Assembly (NCBI GenBank): GCA_951828585.1
Contig: OX639991.1
Coordinates: forward strand, 1,706,576 to 1,770,575
DNA: 64,000 bases
Source: Longimicrobiales bacterium
Lineage (GTDB): Bacteria; Gemmatimonadota; Gemmatimonadetes; Longimicrobiales; Gaopeijiaceae
Direction of reading: 5' to 3'
Shown piece by piece: positions 34,549 through 44,194 of this stretch. The notes below the pieces were generated by a model, which made no database searches, was not told the DNA's origin, and worked only from the letters and a program-made list of their open reading frames with translations. Position 1 is the first letter of the stretch. The number at the start of each line of letters is the position of its first letter. A program made the translations under genes and the position numbers.

Positions 34549-35388
34549 GTGGCAATGACCACGCAACTCGGCAGGACCCTCTTTCAGTGCGCCCTGCCAG
34601 GGCTTCTGCTCATGTCGCCGCTGGCTCTGGGCGCCCAGCAGGGCACCATCACCTACACCCACTCGATCAACTTCGAAATCGAACTGCCCCCGGAACTCGC
34701 GATGATGGCGGGCGAGATGCCCGAGATGCCCTCGGCGGTGACCCAGGACGTGCTCCTGCACTTCGACCCGTTGGCGTCGCTGATGGTCCCGGCGCCGAAG
34801 GGGGCAGACAAGAAGGGGCGCAGGGAGGACATCGTGATGGAGATGGCCATGCTCTCCGAGGTGGCCATGTTCATGGGTCCCGTCGGCGTGAAGCTCGGCG
34901 GCAAGGCGGCCACCGGTCGGAGCCCCGCCGCGGAGTCCTTTGTCGACCTCGACGAGGGACGAATCGTCGAGACCCACGAGTTCATGGGCCGCACGTTCCG
35001 CGTGGTGGACCAGCGGCCGGAATACGAGTGGCGGCTGACCAGCGAGCAGGCGGAGCACCTGGGGTACATGGTGATCAAGGCGACCGCCGAGCACGACAGC
35101 ACGTCGATCGAGGCATGGTTTACGCCCGAGATACCGGTGCAGGGGGGACCGGGGCCCTATGGGGGCCTGCCCGGGATGATCCTGGTCGTCTCGATTGACG
35201 ACGGCGAGACGAAGTACTTCGCGACGGAGATCGCGTTGGGGGACGTTGAGGAGGGGCTCATTCAAGCGCCGGACGAGGGTAGAGAAATGTCCAGGGAAGA
35301 GTACGACAGGGTTGTCGAAGAGAAGATGGAGGAAATGCGGAAGCTGATGCCCGTCCGAATTCGTCGTGACGGGGGAGGTGGCCGATGA
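34549..35388 (+). CDS. GLPGLI-family exported protein (copy 1)
   Basis: 279 residues. The start is GTG at 34549, set 5-6 bases after AGGAGG; an ATG two codons later is possible. A signal peptide ends at LALGAQQ. The middle contains FMGRTFRVVDQRPEYEWRL and the signature motif YGGLPGMI (family consensus GLPGLI) near residue 215. Members occur mainly in Bacteroidota and relatives next to TonB-type receptors. The stop overlaps the start of the outer-membrane gene (ATGA), so the two are translationally coupled. Confidence 0.87.
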   Translation: MAMTTQLGRTLFQCALPGLLLMSPLALGAQQGTITYTHSINFEIELPPELAMMAGEMPEMPSAVTQDVLLHFDPLASLMVPAPKGADKKGRREDIVMEMAMLSEVAMFMGPVGVKLGGKAATGRSPAAESFVDLDEGRIVETHEFMGRTFRVVDQRPEYEWRLTSEQAEHLGYMVIKATAEHDSTSIEAWFTPEIPVQGGPGPYGGLPGMILVVSIDDGETKYFATEIALGDVEEGLIQAPDEGREMSREEYDRVVEEKMEEMRKLMPVRIRRDGGGGR

Positions 35389-38246
35389 CCGCCTGGCAAA
35401 TGGGTCGATGGGGCCGACGCGTTCTGGCCTGGAGCGCGGTTCTGGCTCTCGGTGCGGTGGCCGCGCCACTGCAGGCCCAGGAGGAATACGAGGTGAGCGG
35501 GCAGGTGACGGACTCGGCGGGGATGCCGCTGAGAAACGCGATGGTCGTGGCGCTCACCCAGGCGGATTCGGTGCTGACCGAATACGCTCTGACGAATGGA
35601 GAGGGCCGTTTCGTCATAGGCGGCCTCCCCGCGAACCAGTACATCCTGCAGGTCACGCTGATCGGCTTCGCGACCTTCCGGCGTGACTTCGAGATCACCG
35701 ACGCCGACATCGACGCGGGTACGGTCAACATGTCGGTCATGGCGGTGGAGCTGGATTCGCTCGTGGTGAGCGTGGAGCACGTCCCGTTCATCAACCGTGG
35801 CGACACGCTCAGCTACAACGTGCTCGCCTTCCCGACGCAGCCGAACGCCATGGTGGAAGATCTGCTGAAGCGGCTGCCCGGAATCGAAGTGGACACGGAA
35901 GGCAACATCAAGGCGCAGGGCGAAGAGGTCGAGAACGTCCTTGTGGACGGCAAGGAATTCTTCGGCAAGGACCCCAAGGTCGCCACGCGCAATCTGCCCG
36001 CCGACGCCGTGAAGCAGGTCGACGTCTATGACAAGCAGTCGGACATGGCCGAGTTTACCGGAATCCCCGACGGGGATGACGAGCGCACGATCGACCTGAA
36101 GCTCCGGGAAGAGGCCAAGCGCGGGTATTTCGGCCGGGCGAGCGGTGGCTTCGGTGGGGACATGAACACCCAGGCGCGTCTCGGCGCTCTCGCCAGCAAC
36201 GAACTCCGCTACGACGGCAGGTTCACGCTGAACCGCTTTTCGCCGACCATGCAGCTTTCCGTGAATGCGAACACCAACAATACGAACCGGTCCGGATTCT
36301 CGATGGACGGCCTCGGCGAGCTCATGGCCATGGGTGGAGGCGGTTTTATCGTCGAAGAGATGCTGGCGCGCGAGGGGTTTGGGGGAGGTGGCGGCGGGTT
36401 CGGCAATTCGAGGGGAGTGGGAATGAACCTGAGCCGGGACTTCGGCGACAAGGGATGGATTCGGGGCAGCTATTCGCTCAGCGACTCGGACAATCGTCAG
36501 GACCGCATCCTGCAGCAACAGGCGCTCTTCGGTGCCAACGTCGCGTCACAGATCGCCGACAGCAGCCAGCAGGAGTCGGGTAACACGGGCCACCGCCTCA
36601 ACGTGAACGGTCAGTACACCTTCTCGCCGGGGCACCAGGTGAGGGTCAGGGTGAACGCCAACACGGGGTCCTCCACGCTGGATTCCTTCCAGGAACGCGT
36701 GACCCGGACCGAGGACGGGCAGCCGCTGAACACGGCGGTGACCGACTACGACGTCAACAGCGGCAACTGGAACGGGGACGCCCGGTTCACCTGGCGCAAG
36801 CGTCTGGGAGAAGGCGGTCGCAGCATCGTGGCCGAGTTCAATAGCGACCTTCGGAACTCGGATCAGGTCGCGGACCTGGGATCGACGATCACCGGCGAGT
36901 CCCGTGGAGGGTCCGGCGGCGGTGCCGGCGCGACGGAGGATATCCGGCAGGAGCAGTCCAACACGGGAGGGAGCTGGAACACCTCGGCGCGGATCTCGTT
37001 CACGCAGCCGCTGGGAGAGCGCTACGTGATGGAGGTCCACGGCCGGGGCCGCACGAGGGCCCAGGATCAGGACCGCGAGGTCTTCGACATCGTCGGCGAC
37101 GGGCTGGTCCGCAACGACGAGCTCACTTCGGGGTTCGAGCGCACGTACAACTACTACAACGCGGGGGCCCGTTTCAGCCGGAACAGCGAGAAGGCGTGGG
37201 TCACGCTGGGGTTGACCGCGCAGAGATCCGACCTGAGCGGGACGATCATGGACCGCGACGAGACGATCAGCAACGGCTATACCCATGCGCTCGGCAACCT
37301 GGACCTCAAGTGGGAGGTGAAGGACGGCCAGTTCTTCGGCTTCGGCTACAGCACATCGACCCGCGAGCCCTCCCTGAACCAGCTGCAGCCCTTCATCGAC
37401 AACCGGGACCCGATCAACGTGTACGTCGGCAACCCGGATCTGGACCCTTCATACTCGCACCGGCTGAGCACCAACTACCGCTTCTTCGATCAGTTCAGCT
37501 TCGTCAACTTCTCCACGCGGGCCGGATTCAACTACACGAGCAATCCGATCGCCAACTCGCGCGTGTTCGACGACCAGGGGTTCCAGACGATCTCTCCGAT
37601 CAACACCGACGCCTCCTGGTCGGTCAACGGCAACACGAACTTCGGGACGCCCATCCGGAAGCTGGGCATCGACATCGACCTGCAGTACGGCATCAGCTAC
37701 TCCGAGGGCACGGAGATGATCAACCGGTCCCTGAACGACAGCCGGGTCATCCGGAACACCGTCGGGGCCAACTTGTCCAACAGGAACAAGGAGAGGTTCG
37801 AGATCCGCGCGGGCGCGAACTTCACCTTCAACGACGTGGAGTACTCGCTGAACCAGGCGCTCAATCGCGACTACGTGAACAGCCGGTACTCCGCGAACGG
37901 CAGGCTCTACCTGGGTGCGTGGACCTTCGGCTCGACCTTCAGCTGGAGGGTCTACGACCAGAACCTGTACAACGTGGGCGCCGGACGTCGTGGAGAGTCG
38001 TACTCGCCGTCTCCGGGCCGCAACGTCGCCCGCTGGGATGCGCGCGCTTCGCGCCGGCTTCTGAATGACCGGGCCGAACTCGAACTGCAGGCCTTCGACC
38101 TGCTGAACCAGAGCCAGTCGGTCAACATCTCCAATTCGGGCAGCTTCATTCAGGAGTCGCGGACCCAATCGATGGGCCAGTATTTCATGGTTAGGGTCAT
38201 GTACCGGCTGGGGATGATGGGGTTCGGGCGGCCTGGGCGGGGTTGA
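35385..38246 (+). CDS. Outer-membrane beta-barrel protein with carboxypeptidase regulatory-like domain (copy 1)
   Basis: 953 residues. The signal peptide ends at APLQAQE. A CarboxypepD_reg-like sandwich (about 30-120; VSGQVTDSAGMPLRNAMVVALTQ) and a plug-like segment (LKRLPGIEVDTEGNIKAQGE, VDVYDKQSDMAEFTGIPDGDDERTIDL) precede a large barrel of aromatic-terminated strands ending MVRVMYRLGMMGFG. This is the architecture of TonB-dependent-like outer-membrane proteins of the OMP_b-brl_3 group, which take up or process peptide- or glycan-like ligands. It is paired with the GLPGLI gene and duplicated at 39503-42364 with identical length. Confidence 0.9.
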   Translation: MTAWQMGRWGRRVLAWSAVLALGAVAAPLQAQEEYEVSGQVTDSAGMPLRNAMVVALTQADSVLTEYALTNGEGRFVIGGLPANQYILQVTLIGFATFRRDFEITDADIDAGTVNMSVMAVELDSLVVSVEHVPFINRGDTLSYNVLAFPTQPNAMVEDLLKRLPGIEVDTEGNIKAQGEEVENVLVDGKEFFGKDPKVATRNLPADAVKQVDVYDKQSDMAEFTGIPDGDDERTIDLKLREEAKRGYFGRASGGFGGDMNTQARLGALASNELRYDGRFTLNRFSPTMQLSVNANTNNTNRSGFSMDGLGELMAMGGGGFIVEEMLAREGFGGGGGGFGNSRGVGMNLSRDFGDKGWIRGSYSLSDSDNRQDRILQQQALFGANVASQIADSSQQESGNTGHRLNVNGQYTFSPGHQVRVRVNANTGSSTLDSFQERVTRTEDGQPLNTAVTDYDVNSGNWNGDARFTWRKRLGEGGRSIVAEFNSDLRNSDQVADLGSTITGESRGGSGGGAGATEDIRQEQSNTGGSWNTSARISFTQPLGERYVMEVHGRGRTRAQDQDREVFDIVGDGLVRNDELTSGFERTYNYYNAGARFSRNSEKAWVTLGLTAQRSDLSGTIMDRDETISNGYTHALGNLDLKWEVKDGQFFGFGYSTSTREPSLNQLQPFIDNRDPINVYVGNPDLDPSYSHRLSTNYRFFDQFSFVNFSTRAGFNYTSNPIANSRVFDDQGFQTISPINTDASWSVNGNTNFGTPIRKLGIDIDLQYGISYSEGTEMINRSLNDSRVIRNTVGANLSNRNKERFEIRAGANFTFNDVEYSLNQALNRDYVNSRYSANGRLYLGAWTFGSTFSWRVYDQNLYNVGAGRRGESYSPSPGRNVARWDARASRRLLNDRAELELQAFDLLNQSQSVNISNSGSFIQESRTQSMGQYFMVRVMYRLGMMGFGRPGRG

Positions 38247-38250
38247 GGGG

Positions 38251-38430
38251 ATGGGGAGCAGGCAGGGATCGCGAGGGCGGAGAGGAGTGACTCTTTCCGC
38301 CCTCGCGGTCGTTTGCGTTGTGTGGGGCGGGTGGGTTGTGGAGTCGCCCGCTGCCGACCCGCTCTGGATTGCGCTGGTTCACGTCGACGGCTCGCTGGTG
38401 GAGGTCGGTGGGGAGGTGGGGGGGTGGTGA
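38251..38430 (+). CDS. Possible 59-residue membrane peptide or N-terminal gene remnant
   Basis: An ATG frame 4 bases after the outer-membrane gene encodes a basic N-terminus (MGSRQGSRGRRG), a hydrophobic segment (VTLSALAVVCVVWGGWVV) and a short tail DPLWIALVHVDGSLVEV. It resembles the first 50 residues of a secreted protein whose body is missing, ending in a Gly/Trp-rich stop. A 12-bp stem (38270-38307) overlaps its 5' part. It may be a real small membrane protein, a truncated gene or chance. Confidence 0.3.
   Translation: MGSRQGSRGRRGVTLSALAVVCVVWGGWVVESPAADPLWIALVHVDGSLVEVGGEVGGW
38270..38307. terminator. Hairpin after outer-membrane gene copy 1
   Basis: A 12-bp perfect stem CGCGAGGGCGGA/TCCGCCCTCGCG with a 14-base loop, followed by GTCGTTTGCG. 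It is a likely transcription terminator between the two tandem modules, though the following T-run is weak. Confidence 0.5.
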
Positions 38431-38597
38431 TGCGGGCTAGCGGCGGCAGCTGCTGACCTGGATTGGGTTTGATCTCACATTCCTAACGGAAGTGGACCCG
38501 AGCGTGTCACAGTAAGTGGGCGGATTGGTGACGCTGCACAACGCTCCGGCTCACCGGTTGGCCCAGGAGAGTCCCCCCCATCAGGAGACCCGCGAAT

Positions 38598-39506
38598 ATG
38601 CGCCTGCTTCGTCCTGCCGTTCGAGCCCGCCCGCGAGCCCGCTCCGGAATCACCGGCCCGCCCGATCGTGGCGGGATCGCTTCAGCATTGACGATGACAG
38701 GCCTGGCGCTCCTTGCGGCGTCGGCCCCGCTGATGGCCCAACAGGGGACCGTCACCTACGACCATGTGGTCAAGCGGGAGCTCCCGCCGGGCGTCGCGGA
38801 GAGGATGCGGGAGCCTCCGCCCCCGCAGACGAGCACCATGCTCGTCCACTTCAGCCCGACGAACTCGCTGATGGTCCGGGGCGCGAATCCGCGTCGTCAA
38901 GGTGAGGGCGGACGACGCTTTGGCGGTGGGGGCGACCGTGCGGTGGGCGGAGCCGGTTTTCGTGATCGGCGCGGAGGGGGGCGTTTCGGGTTCGGGTTCA
39001 GGTTCGGCGGGGGCACCGATCCCGACGCCGCAAGCGTACTGCAGGCAGCCTACCTGGACTACGAGGAAGCGACGATGGTCGAAGCCCGCGGTTTCCTGGG
39101 CCGCACCTTCCGCGTCACGCGCGAGCGGCCCTCCTACGGGTGGCGCATCGGGACCGAGCAGGCGGAGCACCTCGGCTACACGGTGATGAAGGCCACCGCG
39201 GAGCACGACAGCACGACCATCGAGGCGTGGTTCACGCCGCAGATCCCGATTCCGGGCGGCCCGGCATCGTACGGGGGACTGCCCGGCATGATTCTCGTGC
39301 TCTCTCTGAATGACGGACAGACGCAGTACCAGGCCACGGAGGTGGCGCTTCAGGAACTGGAAGCGGGACTGATCGCTCCGCCGGAAGACGGCGACGAGGT
39401 CTCGTACGAGGAATTCGAGAAGCTCGTCAAGGAGCGGATCGAGGAAATGACACGATCAAGAAGGCCCCCCGGTTCGGACGGCGGGCCATTGGAGAATGAA
39501 CAATGA
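38598..39506 (+). CDS. GLPGLI-family exported protein (copy 2)
   Basis: 302 residues with an extended basic N-terminus before the signal segment (LTMTGLALLAASAPLMAQQ). It has the same core as copy 1: FLGRTFRVTRERPSYGWRI, GTEQAEHLGYTVMKATAEHD, YGGLPGMI. It is distinguished by a Gly/Arg/Phe-rich insertion (RRFGGGGDR...GGGRFGFGFRFGGG) at about residues 105-140 that copy 1 lacks. Its stop overlaps the start of the next gene by 4 bases, as in copy 1. Confidence 0.85.
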   Translation: MRLLRPAVRARPRARSGITGPPDRGGIASALTMTGLALLAASAPLMAQQGTVTYDHVVKRELPPGVAERMREPPPPQTSTMLVHFSPTNSLMVRGANPRRQGEGGRRFGGGGDRAVGGAGFRDRRGGGRFGFGFRFGGGTDPDAASVLQAAYLDYEEATMVEARGFLGRTFRVTRERPSYGWRIGTEQAEHLGYTVMKATAEHDSTTIEAWFTPQIPIPGGPASYGGLPGMILVLSLNDGQTQYQATEVALQELEAGLIAPPEDGDEVSYEEFEKLVKERIEEMTRSRRPPGSDGGPLENEQ

Positions 39507-42364
39507 TGACCTGGAAGGAATACGCGATGATGTGCCGGAATGCAGCCCTTCGGGGCGCGCATGCCCGGTTTCTGCCGGTCCTGGCGTGCGTGGCCGCGTT
39601 CCTCACCACGGCAACGCCCGTCCGGGCACAGCAGGAATACGATGTGCGCGGCACGGTGGCGGATTCCGCCGGTCTGGCCATGCAGAACGCCATGGTGGTG
39701 GCCCTGAGCCGGGAAGACTCGGTGCTCGTGAAGTATGCCCTCTCGAACTCCGACGGGAACTTCGTCATCGAGAATCTGCAACCCGGCGCGTACATCCTGC
39801 AGGTCACGCTGATCGGGTACGCCGCCATTCGCAACGACTTCGACGTGACCAGCGCCGACGTCGACCTGGGTTCCGTGACCATGAACATGCAGGCGATCGA
39901 AGTCGATTCCCTGGTGGTGAGCGTCGAACACGTCCCCTTCATCAACCGGCGCGACACGCTCAGCTACAACGTAAACGCCTTCCCGACACCGCCGAATGCG
40001 ATGGTCGAGGAGTTGCTGCGCCGCCTTCCCGGGATTGATGTCGACACCGACGGCACGATCACTGCGCAGGGCGAGGAGGTGCAGAACGTCCTGGTCGAGG
40101 GCAAGGAGTTCTTCGGCCGGGATGCGAGGATCGCCACGCGCAACCTTCCGGCCGACGCGGTCGAGCGGGTCGATGTGTATGACAAGCAGTCGGACATGGC
40201 CGAGTTCACGGGAATCCCCGACGGCGAGGACGAGCGCACGATCGACCTGAGGCTTCGCGAGGAGGCCAGGGTCGGGTACTTCGGCCGCGCGACCGGCGGC
40301 TTCGGGGGCGACGTGAACAATGTCGGCCGTCTGGGTCCCACCGTCGGCAGCGACCCCGTCGGAAACGACCTTCGCTACGACGGCAGGTTCAACCTGAACC
40401 GCTTTTCGCCGACCCAGCAGCTGGCCCTGACCGCGAACACGAACAACGTCAACCAGGAAGGGTTCTCGTGGGAGGATGGGGGGGGACGCGGCGGTGGCGG
40501 CGACGATGGATTCACCGAATCGGTGGGGCTCGGGCTCAACGCCAGCCGTGACTTCGGCAGCGACAACACCTGGATCAGGAGCAGCTATTTCCTGAGCGCG
40601 GTGGACAACGAGCAGAACCGGACCCTGCAGCAACAGGCGCTCTTCGGCGCGAACATCGCTTCGCTCGTCGACGAGACGCGTGACGAGGAGTCGGGCAACA
40701 ACAATCATCGCCTGAACCTGAACGGACAATACACGTTCTCGCCCGGTCACCAGCTGCGCGTCCGCGCAAACGTGAACGCCGGGTCTTCGTCGTCCGAGTC
40801 GTTCCAGGATCGCGTGACCCAGACGGCTGAAGGCCAGCCGCTGAACACCGCGTCAACCACCAATCTCGTGGAAAGCAGCCAGCGGCGCGGGGATCTCCAG
40901 CTCACTTGGCGCAAGCGCCTGGGCGACGGCGGCCGCAGCGTGGTGGTGGAATACCGCGGCGGGCTTCAGGACTCCGATCGCGTGACCGATCTGGAGTCGA
41001 CAATCGAGGGCGAGTCGCGCGGCGGGCGCGACCAGGTGCAACACATTCTGCAAGAGCAGAACAACACCGGGGAGACCTGGAACAACTCCGGCCGGTTCTC
41101 GCTCACGCAGCGGCTGGGGGACTCCTTTTCCATGGAGGTCTTCGGCCGCGCCAACACTGTGGACCAGGACCAGGACCAGTCGGTGTACGACCTGACCAGC
41201 GATCAGCGGATTCGCGTCGCCGATCTGAGCTCGGGGTTCGAACGCGCCTACAGTTACGTCAACGCCGGGGCCCGCCTGAGCCGCAACTCGGAGAACTCCT
41301 GGATCACACTCGGGCTGCGGGGACAGCGGTCGTCGCTGGAAGGGACGATCGTGGACCGCGACCAGACGATCACCAGCGGCTACACGCACCTACTCGCCAA
41401 TCTGGACTTCAGGTGGCAGTTCAAGGAAGACCAGACCATCAGCTTCGAGTACGACGGTTCGACCGACGAGCCGTCCCTCACGGAGCTCCAGCCGTTCGTC
41501 GACAACCGCGACCCCATCAACGTGTACGTCGGCAATCCCGATCTGCAGCCCGAGTACACCCACGAGTTCGAGGCCGACTACCGCTTCTTCGACCAGTTCA
41601 GCTTTCTCAACCTGTTCGTGCGGACGGGCTTCGAGTACACCGACAACCCGATCGCGCGCGCACGCGTCTTCGACGAACAGGGGTTCCAGACGATCACTCC
41701 GATCAACACCGACCCGCAGTGGTCGGCCAACACCCGCTTCAACTTTGGGACGCCTATCAGGAAACTGGGCGTCGATGTCGATCTGGAGTACCGGGTCACA
41801 TACTCCAAGGGATGGGAGCAGGTGAACCGGGAGACGAACCAGAGCCGCGTGGTGAGGAACACCGTCGAGGCCAGCCTGGAGAACCGCACCAAGGACCTCT
41901 TCGACCTTCGCGTGGGTGCGAACTACACCTTTAACGACGTGGAATACTCGCTGAACCACTCGCTGAACCGCGACTACGTGAACAGCCGCTACTTCGCGAA
42001 CGGGACGCTCTACCTGGGCTCCTGGACCTTCGGGTCGACCTTCAACTGGCGGGTGTACGACGAGGACATCTACAGCCAGGGTGGCCAGACCGGCGGCGAG
42101 GTCAACACGCCGGGCAGGAATGTCGCGCGCTGGGACGCCAGTGCATCGCGGCGGCTGCTCAACGACCGGGCCGAACTGGAGCTGCGCGCCTACGACCTGC
42201 TCAACCAGAACCAGGCCGTGAGCATCTCCAATTCCGCCAGCTTCATCGAGGAGTCGCGGACCGAGTCGCTCGGCCAGTACTTCATGGTGCGGGTCATGTA
42301 CCGGCTGGGGATGGGAGGCAACTTCGGGCGGCCAGGTCGTGGTGGGGGGGGACGGGGGCGGTAG
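39503..42364 (+). CDS. Outer-membrane beta-barrel protein with carboxypeptidase regulatory-like domain (copy 2)
   Basis: 953 residues, the same length as copy 1 and colinear with it: signal peptide ending TPVRAQQ, regulatory sandwich (VRGTVADSAGLAMQNAMVVAL), LRRLPGIDVDTDGTITAQGE, YDKQSDMAEFTGIPDGEDERTIDL, and a barrel ending MVRVMYRLGMGGNFG. The divergence is spread through the barrel while the plug-like region is nearly constant. This suggests tandem duplication followed by specialisation of the extracellular loops. Confidence 0.9.
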   Translation: MMTWKEYAMMCRNAALRGAHARFLPVLACVAAFLTTATPVRAQQEYDVRGTVADSAGLAMQNAMVVALSREDSVLVKYALSNSDGNFVIENLQPGAYILQVTLIGYAAIRNDFDVTSADVDLGSVTMNMQAIEVDSLVVSVEHVPFINRRDTLSYNVNAFPTPPNAMVEELLRRLPGIDVDTDGTITAQGEEVQNVLVEGKEFFGRDARIATRNLPADAVERVDVYDKQSDMAEFTGIPDGEDERTIDLRLREEARVGYFGRATGGFGGDVNNVGRLGPTVGSDPVGNDLRYDGRFNLNRFSPTQQLALTANTNNVNQEGFSWEDGGGRGGGGDDGFTESVGLGLNASRDFGSDNTWIRSSYFLSAVDNEQNRTLQQQALFGANIASLVDETRDEESGNNNHRLNLNGQYTFSPGHQLRVRANVNAGSSSSESFQDRVTQTAEGQPLNTASTTNLVESSQRRGDLQLTWRKRLGDGGRSVVVEYRGGLQDSDRVTDLESTIEGESRGGRDQVQHILQEQNNTGETWNNSGRFSLTQRLGDSFSMEVFGRANTVDQDQDQSVYDLTSDQRIRVADLSSGFERAYSYVNAGARLSRNSENSWITLGLRGQRSSLEGTIVDRDQTITSGYTHLLANLDFRWQFKEDQTISFEYDGSTDEPSLTELQPFVDNRDPINVYVGNPDLQPEYTHEFEADYRFFDQFSFLNLFVRTGFEYTDNPIARARVFDEQGFQTITPINTDPQWSANTRFNFGTPIRKLGVDVDLEYRVTYSKGWEQVNRETNQSRVVRNTVEASLENRTKDLFDLRVGANYTFNDVEYSLNHSLNRDYVNSRYFANGTLYLGSWTFGSTFNWRVYDEDIYSQGGQTGGEVNTPGRNVARWDASASRRLLNDRAELELRAYDLLNQNQAVSISNSASFIEESRTESLGQYFMVRVMYRLGMGGNFGRPGRGGGGRGR

Positions 42365-42445
42365 GGGGTTGCGGATGCCCGGTTCGGTGCGTGACCGTAG
42401 AGGGGTTGTTGACGAGCACGCTGCGGTCACCGGGAGGCGAACCGA

Positions 42446-44194
42446 ATGTCGGTCGATGTCGACAGATTCTGGGCGAGGGTCCAGCTTGGCGAGGACACCG
42501 ACCTTGAGCTGAAGGAGGTACGGTTTCGCGGCAGGGACGTGATCGCTCCGAGGCGGCGTGACCTTGCCGACGGATTGGCGGCATTCGCCAACGCGTCTGG
42601 CGGATGGCTGGTGCTTGGCGTCTCCGATGATCGAACTCCTCAGCCTCTCGACGCGACACAGCTGGACGCGTTGGTCCACCTCGTCACCGAAATCTGCTCG
42701 GACAGTATCGAGCCGGCGCTCCATCCCGGCCTGCACCGCATGCCGCTGAGGGAGACCGCGGGTACGGGTGTACTCCTGGTCAGGATCCCGCCAGGTGCTT
42801 CGGTCCACCGTTCTCCGGGCGGCTATCTGCGACGGCGGGGCGCCAGCAAGCGGCAAATGGAGTCGGCCGAGATACGTCGGCTTCTGCAGGCGCGGGGCCA
42901 GTCCGATGTCACGGGCACCGACCTCCAGGTTGTCGCAAACACCAGTGTCAATAGCCTGCGGCCGGAGCTCTGGCGCCGGTACGCCAGCAGTCGCGCCAGC
43001 GACCCCCCGGAAACAGCTCTCTCAAAACTCAAGTTCCTGAAGGACGATCGATACGGCACACGGCGAGCAACGGTTGGGGGAGTGCTTCTTGCGTCGGAGG
43101 ATCCACGGCAATGGCTGCCCAATGCGTACATTCAGGCCGTCTGTTACGACAGCGGCAAGATGGACGGCAACCGGCAACTCGACGCCCAGGATATCTCGGG
43201 GGCCCTGGACCGGCAGATTCACGATGCCATGCGGTTCGTGGTCCGCAACCGCAAGGTGGCCGCGCGCAAGCAGCCTGCCCGGACGGACTTTCCACAGTAC
43301 AGCGACCGCGCTGTGTTCGAAGCGGTCGTGAACGCGGTGGTGCACAGGGACTACGCGATCAGCGGATCCAGGATCCGGCTGTTCATGTTCGACGATCGCC
43401 TGGAACTCTATTCACCCGGCGGGCTTTCCAATTCGCAGAAGATCGAAGACCTGCGGACGAGTCAGTTTACCCGGAACGAACTCCTGGCGTCGCGGCTCGG
43501 GCAGTGTCCGGTGGGAGACGTCCCGGGATCGGGTGGGCGACAGTACTTCATTGAGCGCCGGGGCGAGGGCATCGGCGTCATCGAGGACGAGACGTTCGCG
43601 GTTGCCGGACGCAAGCCCGTGTTCGAACTGATCGGGGAGCGGGAACTGAAGCTGACGCTCCCGGCGGCGAAGCCACCCCTGCCCGAGGGACTCGCCGCAC
43701 GGGTGGCGGTTCGCCGGGAGGATTCGGGTGAACCCTTGCGGGACGTGCATGTCCTGCTCGTCTACCCGAACAAGACCTATCTGGAAACCCGCACCGATCC
43801 GTTCGGATTCGCGGATTTCGAACTCCATTCCCGGCTGCCGATGACGGTGCTTTGCGCCGCGCCGGGGTTCCTGGCCAGCGTTGAGCGTGGGTATCAGGGG
43901 GACTGGCCGCTTGACGTGCGGATGAGGCCGACCGAAGACGGGGGCTCGCTGATCATCGCGAACCGCACGGGTCGCCTGCCGGGAATTCGGGGGAGGCTGA
44001 ACCCGATTCTGGACAATCTGGACCGCTCCTACCTGTACGCCGAAAACGTGGCGATCAACGACGGAATGCAGCCGCCGGTGCGGTTCAGCCTCGACGAGCC
44101 GGTTCGGCTGACGGATTCGGTCGGGGCTGTGGCCACCTTGTGGTTTCGGGAGATGGTGGGGGCTTCCAGCGTGCTTGACTATCGGTATGGGTGA
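42446..44194 (+). CDS. AlbA_2/Schlafen-type ATP-binding protein with a C-terminal regulatory-like sandwich
   Basis: 582 residues, cytoplasmic (no signal). The AlbA_2 domain at the N-terminus (DTDLELKEVRFRG, LADGLAAFANASGGWLVLGVSDD) is followed by a HATPase_c_4 region (YSDRAVFEAVVNAVVHRDYAISGSRIRLFMFDDRLELYSPGGL). The last 150 residues differ from the usual winged-helix tail. VAVRREDSGEPLRDVHVLLVYPN, then TDPFGFADFELHSRLPMTVLCAAPGF, resembles a carboxypeptidase-regulatory-like sandwich, a fold normally seen in exported proteins. GGAGG is 6 bases before the ATG. The next gene overlaps by 20 bases. Confidence 0.8.
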   Translation: MSVDVDRFWARVQLGEDTDLELKEVRFRGRDVIAPRRRDLADGLAAFANASGGWLVLGVSDDRTPQPLDATQLDALVHLVTEICSDSIEPALHPGLHRMPLRETAGTGVLLVRIPPGASVHRSPGGYLRRRGASKRQMESAEIRRLLQARGQSDVTGTDLQVVANTSVNSLRPELWRRYASSRASDPPETALSKLKFLKDDRYGTRRATVGGVLLASEDPRQWLPNAYIQAVCYDSGKMDGNRQLDAQDISGALDRQIHDAMRFVVRNRKVAARKQPARTDFPQYSDRAVFEAVVNAVVHRDYAISGSRIRLFMFDDRLELYSPGGLSNSQKIEDLRTSQFTRNELLASRLGQCPVGDVPGSGGRQYFIERRGEGIGVIEDETFAVAGRKPVFELIGERELKLTLPAAKPPLPEGLAARVAVRREDSGEPLRDVHVLLVYPNKTYLETRTDPFGFADFELHSRLPMTVLCAAPGFLASVERGYQGDWPLDVRMRPTEDGGSLIIANRTGRLPGIRGRLNPILDNLDRSYLYAENVAINDGMQPPVRFSLDEPVRLTDSVGAVATLWFREMVGASSVLDYRYG

